A DNA stretch of 64,000 nucleotides from the NCBI GenBank assembly GCA_007922305.1, contig ML677333.1:19241555-19305554 (forward strand), read 5' to 3'. This DNA comes from Dermatemys mawii. Lineage: Eukaryota; Chordata; Testudines; Dermatemydidae. A model generated the notes under the pieces. The model was not told the DNA's origin, did not search any database, and saw only the letters and a list, made by a program, of their open reading frames with translations. The position numbers and the translations under genes were made by a program. Of the stretch, positions 59,801 to 64,000 are shown in pieces. Position 1 is the first letter of the stretch. Each line of letters opens with the position of its first letter.

Positions 59801-61390
59801 CTTACCTAGACTAGCTTTTAGATTTTAATAGCTTGCTTTATCTTAAACTCCCTTATATTCATTGTGTGTGTTATATATAACCAATTAGTTGCAAGGACAA
59901 AATCAATAGTTATTAAATATTAGCATTTCCTAGGCAGGACTGCACAAATATTACTTGCAATATAATCCTGTAGCCTCCTGTAATGAGAAGGTAAATATCA
60001 AGTATTTAATAAAACAGACCATGTAGCTAACTTATAAGAGTAACTTAGAAACAAATATTCCTTAATCTTTAATTCAGAGGATTTTTACATGCTCAAGAGG
60101 GAGAACAATTAATATGACTCTTATTTTTAAAGAAATTGTATTTGTTCTCACAATCCTTCAATCATTATGTTTTTCTACCAATGGAGAATGGAGATGCAGT
60201 GCTGTATGTTTTGCACCTGGGCATAAAACAATCAAGACATCACAAAGCACCTTGATAGCAACAACAGTTATGGGAGATGTGATTCATATCACTTAATTCC
60301 AATAAAAAAAAAAACACCTCAAACTAGAAGAAAGTAAGTGGCTGCTTGGTCAATATTATAAATCATAGTTTGTGACAGAAATGTTTCACTTTCTCATGGT
60401 GAAAAAGCAAACAAAAGCAAAAGCAACACAAAGTTAATTTCTGCCCAATAATGAAAAACAGCCAGTCTTAACTTTTGACAGTGGGTAATTTTTAGTGTCA
60501 CGTAGCAAGTTTTCAGACCTGAGGCATACATAACCAAACTGACCTTATAGTGGTCTGACCTTTAGCTAAGATGTATTCGGAGTATGCATGTCTTCTTCTC
60601 CGCTAAGGAATAATACCATATTTATAATCTTCTTGTAAGAGCAACTTGCTTTTTTCCCCTCCCTTTTTTTAATCACAGCTTTCTTGTTGGCTAACAGCTG
60701 AAACTTGTGGTCTTAGGGACCAATTCATCTCTTCTTTTCTTACATCTTTTGGGCAGGTTCAAATCAGATTTTAAACTGTAAACCTTGACAGAAACTGGAT
60801 ACTCCACTGCACCCTTCCTGAAATCTGCCATAGGATCCAGCAATGGTGGAGAAAACTTTGGCTGAAAAGAAGCATCAGACTAATTTAAAAGACAATGTGC
60901 CAAATCCTGGCCCCATTGCAATCAATGGCAAATATCCTTGAAGGTGATCAGGAATAGTTAACATGGATTAACAAAGGGCAAGTCATGCCCGCCCAACCTG
61001 GTTGCCTTCTATGATGAGATAACTGGCTCTGTGGATATGGGAAAAGTGGTGGATGTGATACACCTTGACTTTACTGAAGTTTAGGTGTGGTCTCCCACAG
61101 TATTCTTGCCAACAAGTTTAAGAAGTATGGATTGGATGAATGGACTATAAAGTGCATAGAAAACTAGCTAGGTTATTGGGCTCAGTGGGTAGTGATCGAG
61201 TCAATATCTAGTTGGCATCCGGTATCAAGCAGGGTGCCCCAGGGGTTGGTAATGGGGCTGGTTTTCTTCAACCCCTTCATTAAATTATATGGATGATGGA
61301 ATGGATTGCAGCCTTAGCAAGTTCATGGATGACACCAAGCTAGGGGAAGAGGTATATATGCTGGAAGGTAGGGTTAGGGTCCAGGGTGAC

Positions 61391-61645
61391 CAAGGCCTGG
61401 TCTACACTAAGATACGCAACTTCAGCTATGTGAATAGCATAGCGGAAGTCGACGTATCTTAGGTTGACTTACCTGCCGTCCTCACAGCGGGCTCCCCTGT
61501 CAACTCTGCCTTGAGCCTTTTGGCGAGCTGGAGTTCTGGCGTCGACTTTGGGATCAATTTATCGCCTCTTGACCTGATGTGATAAATCAATCCCCAAAAG
61601 TTCAATCTCTACCTGCTGACCCAGCTGGTAGTGTAGACATGGTCC
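61391..61645 (+). mobile_element. MITE family A, copy 4, inserted into CR1
   Basis: Starts aaggcctggtctacacta and ends agtgtagacatggtcc, imperfect inverted termini. The central hairpin is acttcagctatgt / gcatagcggaagt. It interrupts CR1 coding between 'ggtgacc' and 'tagacaaattgg'. Confidence 0.8.
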
Positions 61646-61651
61646 TAGACA

Positions 61652-62338
61652 AATTGGAGGATTGGACCAAAAGAAATCTGATGAGGCTCAGCAAGGACAA
61701 ATGCAGAGTGCTGGACTTAGGATAGAAAAATCCCATGCACTGCTACAGGCTGGGGACCTACTGGCTAAGTGGCAGTTCTGCAGAAAAGGACCTGGGAATT
61801 ACAGTGGACAAGAAGCTGGGTATGAATCAACAGTGTGCCCTTGTTGCAAAGAAGGCAAACTGCATATTGGGCTGTATTAGTGGGAGCATTGACAGCAAAG
61901 GAAGTGATTATTCCCCTCTGTTCGGCAGTGTTGAGGCCACATTTGGAGTATTGCACACACTTTTGGGCCCCCCGCTACAGAAAGGAAGTGGACAAATTGA
62001 AGAAAGTCCAGCAGAGGGCAACAAAAGTGATTAGGGGGCTAGAGCACATGGCATATGAGGAGAGGCTGAGGGAACTGGGCTTATTTAGTATGCAGAAGAG
62101 TGGGGGGGATTTGATAGCAGCCTTCAACTACCTGAAGGGAGTTCCAAAGAGGATAGAGCTAGACTGTTCTCAGCGGGTGGCAGACGACAAAACAAGGAGC
62201 AATGGTCTCAAGTTGCAGTGGGGGAGGTCTAGTTTGGATATTAGGAAAAACTATTTAACTAGGAGGGTAGAGAAAGACTGGAATGGGTTACCTAGGGATG
62301 TGGTGGAATCTCCATCCTTAAAGGTCTTTAAGGCTTGA
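61652..62338 (+). pseudogene. CR1 ORF2 C-terminal region
   Basis: The frames join around one shift. The first part carries AEKDLGITVDKKLGMNQQ and ALVAKKANCILGCI. After a frameshift near 61905 comes VLRPHLEYCTHFWAPRY, VQQRATKVIRGLEHM, EERLRELGLFSMQK, WNGLPRDVVESPSLKVFK and the stop. This is the C-terminus of CR1 and related non-LTR retrotransposon proteins. The catalytic residues lie in the degraded upstream part, so the copy is dead. The 167-codon open stretch from 61835 is among the longest in the window but is not a host gene. Confidence 0.88.
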
Positions 62339-63718
62339 CAAAGCTCTAGCTGGGATGATTTAGTTGGGGGTTGGTCCTACTTTGAGCACGGGATTGGACT
62401 AGATGGCCTTCTGAGATCTCTTCCAACCATAATTTTCTATGATTGTTTGAATCTAAAATGTGGTCCAATAAGACTATAACTACTAAGATAAAGTGTATTT
62501 TTCAATATTCACCACAATTTTTAAACCACTAGAACAACAGATTTTAGTATGAGTTTACAATATAAGTAAACTAAGTAAATACATGACATTTTTATTAAAG
62601 CTAAATTATCTAAATGTAAAGCAATAGGGATAAAGATTTTTTTAAAAAAAATAGGAAAATATGATTGTGTAACCAAAAAAATTGGATGAAGGGTAGGAAA
62701 GAGATACAGAATATGAAACTAGACTTAATTCATACTTTGAAAAGTTCTAGGTTTCAAGGAATCTGTTTCTTTGTTTCTTGGAATATGTGCATTTACTGAT
62801 AATAAAATATTTAATATTATTTACATAGAATTACAAATGCTATATTTCCTTTTTAACATTAAGAAGGTTTCAACATAATCATTGATATACATAACACTTT
62901 TTCAACCAGAGAGGAGCAGTTTCTCACCCTCTCCTCCCCCCAAATTATGTAAGTAGTTTATGAGAATCTATAAATAAGACTATGCACCCACTGATAATAC
63001 GATGATTTGAAAAGATGTTCACAATGCAGAATTTTTAAATGTCCAATTTTATTTCTTATATTTCATTTTATTACATTCCTCAACTAAAACCTTCGTTAAA
63101 AATAGCCTTGAGGTTTGATGTTGGTATTTTCTGTTAATGACATTAGTCTTGCAACTGCAGTGATTAACAGGCGGCTCTCAAACTGTGTGATCTTAATCAT
63201 TAGAAAGTAAGAAGTAATGTCTTGTTTAATTACTGTAGGAGCAGTGTGTCACCAGCTAATTAGATATGATTGATTACTGTCAACCTCACATGCCTCTCAA
63301 GACATCAGACACAAATATTTGAATCCAATAATGCATGTTTAGAATGAACTTTCAGAATGTCTCTGAGTAAAAATTACAGGTTTAAAAAATTAAAATGTCT
63401 TGCTTTCTAATCAGCATTGAATAACATAATGCCATGGCAGATGAATTTACTAAAATTTAATGAACTCCACAGAAAAACTTTTTAAAAATCTTTTAGTGGA
63501 TGGTTTTAACTCATTACTAATTATTGATTATATCCCATTTTCCAGAAAGTGGGGAATGGGAATGGAGTGCCAATGGATTCAGTATTTCTAAGAAATATTT
63601 AAAGATGCACCTATGCTTGCATAAACACTGTCGCTATTTGAACAAGAAAGATGAAACCTTGGACTTCTTCCTACTAATGACAGTTTAATTTGCAAATACC
63701 TCAAGACTATCCCCCCAC

Positions 63719-63740
63719 TTTTTTTTTTTTTTTTTTTTTT
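63719..63740. repeat. T22 tract
   Basis: Twenty-two consecutive T, preceded by a C-rich stretch and followed by gcag. This looks superficially like a strong splice acceptor on the plus strand, but the gene here runs on the minus strand and no exon follows. Confidence 0.95.
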
Positions 63741-64000
63741 GCAGAGTATTTGAAACCTGGCAAAAACAAAAATGCTCCGATAGTTCATTTTACCATTGCT
63801 ATTAATGTTATTATTCGATCTGCACTGATATGTCTTTGATTCACACTTCTTTCTCCCCCAAGTATAGATCTGTAAAGAAAGATGTGAATGAAGAACATTT
63901 CTTCCAGAGATTTACAGCACTGAATGCACTTCCTCAGGAAAGCCTCAGACCATTTTCTGTACCTAGAGTACATAGGTATGACCAGACAAGTTGTGGTCCA

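Larger units (their letters stand above)
60950..62447 (+). mobile_element. CR1 LINE with reverse transcriptase 3' half, split by a MITE
   Basis: The left part (60950-61390) covers the RT region in broken frames, including a HLDFT stretch near 61066 in place of the usual YLDFSKAFD and 'aagcagggtgccccagggg' coding for the QGAPQG-like motif. After the MITE (61391-61645) the thumb and C-terminal region continues to an ORF2 stop at 62338 and a 3' UTR that ends with 'ttctatgattg', the CR1 terminal signature. The 5' two-thirds are absent. Confidence 0.85.
50743..64000 (-). other. SNTG2: Upstream SNTG2 intron (partial), 5' of the first visible exon
   Basis: The acceptor tttccacag at 50743-50751 marks the end of an intron that runs beyond the right edge of the window. 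No first exon with an ATG and a GC-rich promoter is visible. The one GC-rich stretch (51420-51590) lies inside a transposon. Repeats are listed separately. 57200-60930 and 62450-64000 contain only AT-rich sequence, apart from a short unassigned repeat tail at 59456-59560 and a T22 tract. Confidence 0.75.

Noticed and set aside
61835..62338. 167-codon ORF that might be taken for a host gene
   Set aside because: Its sequence is the CR1 ORF2 C-terminus (RPHLEYC, EERLRELGLFS, VVESPSL) followed by the CR1 3' UTR.
63719..63744. T22 followed by gcag as a plus-strand splice acceptor
   Set aside because: No open exon with conserved coding follows, and the only gene here runs on the minus strand.
1..64000. 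CRISPR arrays, bacterial operons, phage or plasmid features
   Set aside because: The intron/exon structure, CR1, hAT and LTR content show a vertebrate chromosome; no regularly spaced repeat array is present.

Overview
The window is vertebrate nuclear DNA: AT-rich, intron-dominated and crowded with old transposable elements. The only host gene I can support is gamma-2-syntrophin (SNTG2) on the minus strand. Five consecutive internal coding exons are visible, with GT-AG boundaries and matching codon phases: 50605-50742, 32290-32346, 32130-32187, 7713-7756 and 7550-7591. Together they give 113 in-frame codons, covering part of the N-terminal PH-like region and more than half of the PDZ domain. 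The first coding exon, the promoter and everything after the middle of the PDZ domain lie outside the window.

The repeats point to a reptile, most likely a turtle. There are CR1 LINE fragments, an RTE-type LINE, a Penelope-like element with a GIY-YIG endonuclease, hAT elements with 8-bp target duplications, many 'gtctacact' MITEs, and solo LTRs. The turtle assignment is an inference from familiar repeat sequences, not from a search.

Layout from low to high coordinates. 1-7549 is the intron after the last visible exon; it holds a 120-bp hAT relic, an alternating purine/pyrimidine microsatellite and a long LTR-like element. 7550-7756 holds two SNTG2 exons separated by a 121-bp intron. 7757-32129 is a 24.4-kb intron with three solo LTRs, MITEs nested with foldback, hAT and LTR insertions, CR1 tails, a 306-bp hAT and a long TA tract. 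32130-32346 holds two exons separated by a 102-bp intron. 32347-50604 is an 18.3-kb intron with a foldback hAT (34668-36948, itself interrupted by a LINE fragment), the Penelope-like element, a CR1 tail and an inactivated RTE-type LINE. 50605-50742 is the most upstream visible exon. 50743-64000 is the intron upstream of it, with hATs, a tRNA-derived repeat in two copies, a triple-nested MITE/hAT/CR1 locus, and a CR1 reverse-transcriptase relic split by a MITE.

The gene encodes a dystrophin-complex adaptor. The mobile elements are mostly decayed and show layered insertions that can be ordered in time. I found no bacterial-type operon, CRISPR array, structural RNA gene or convincing new gene system. 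The most unusual structures are the foldback hAT with its nested LINE and the several two- and three-layer nests.
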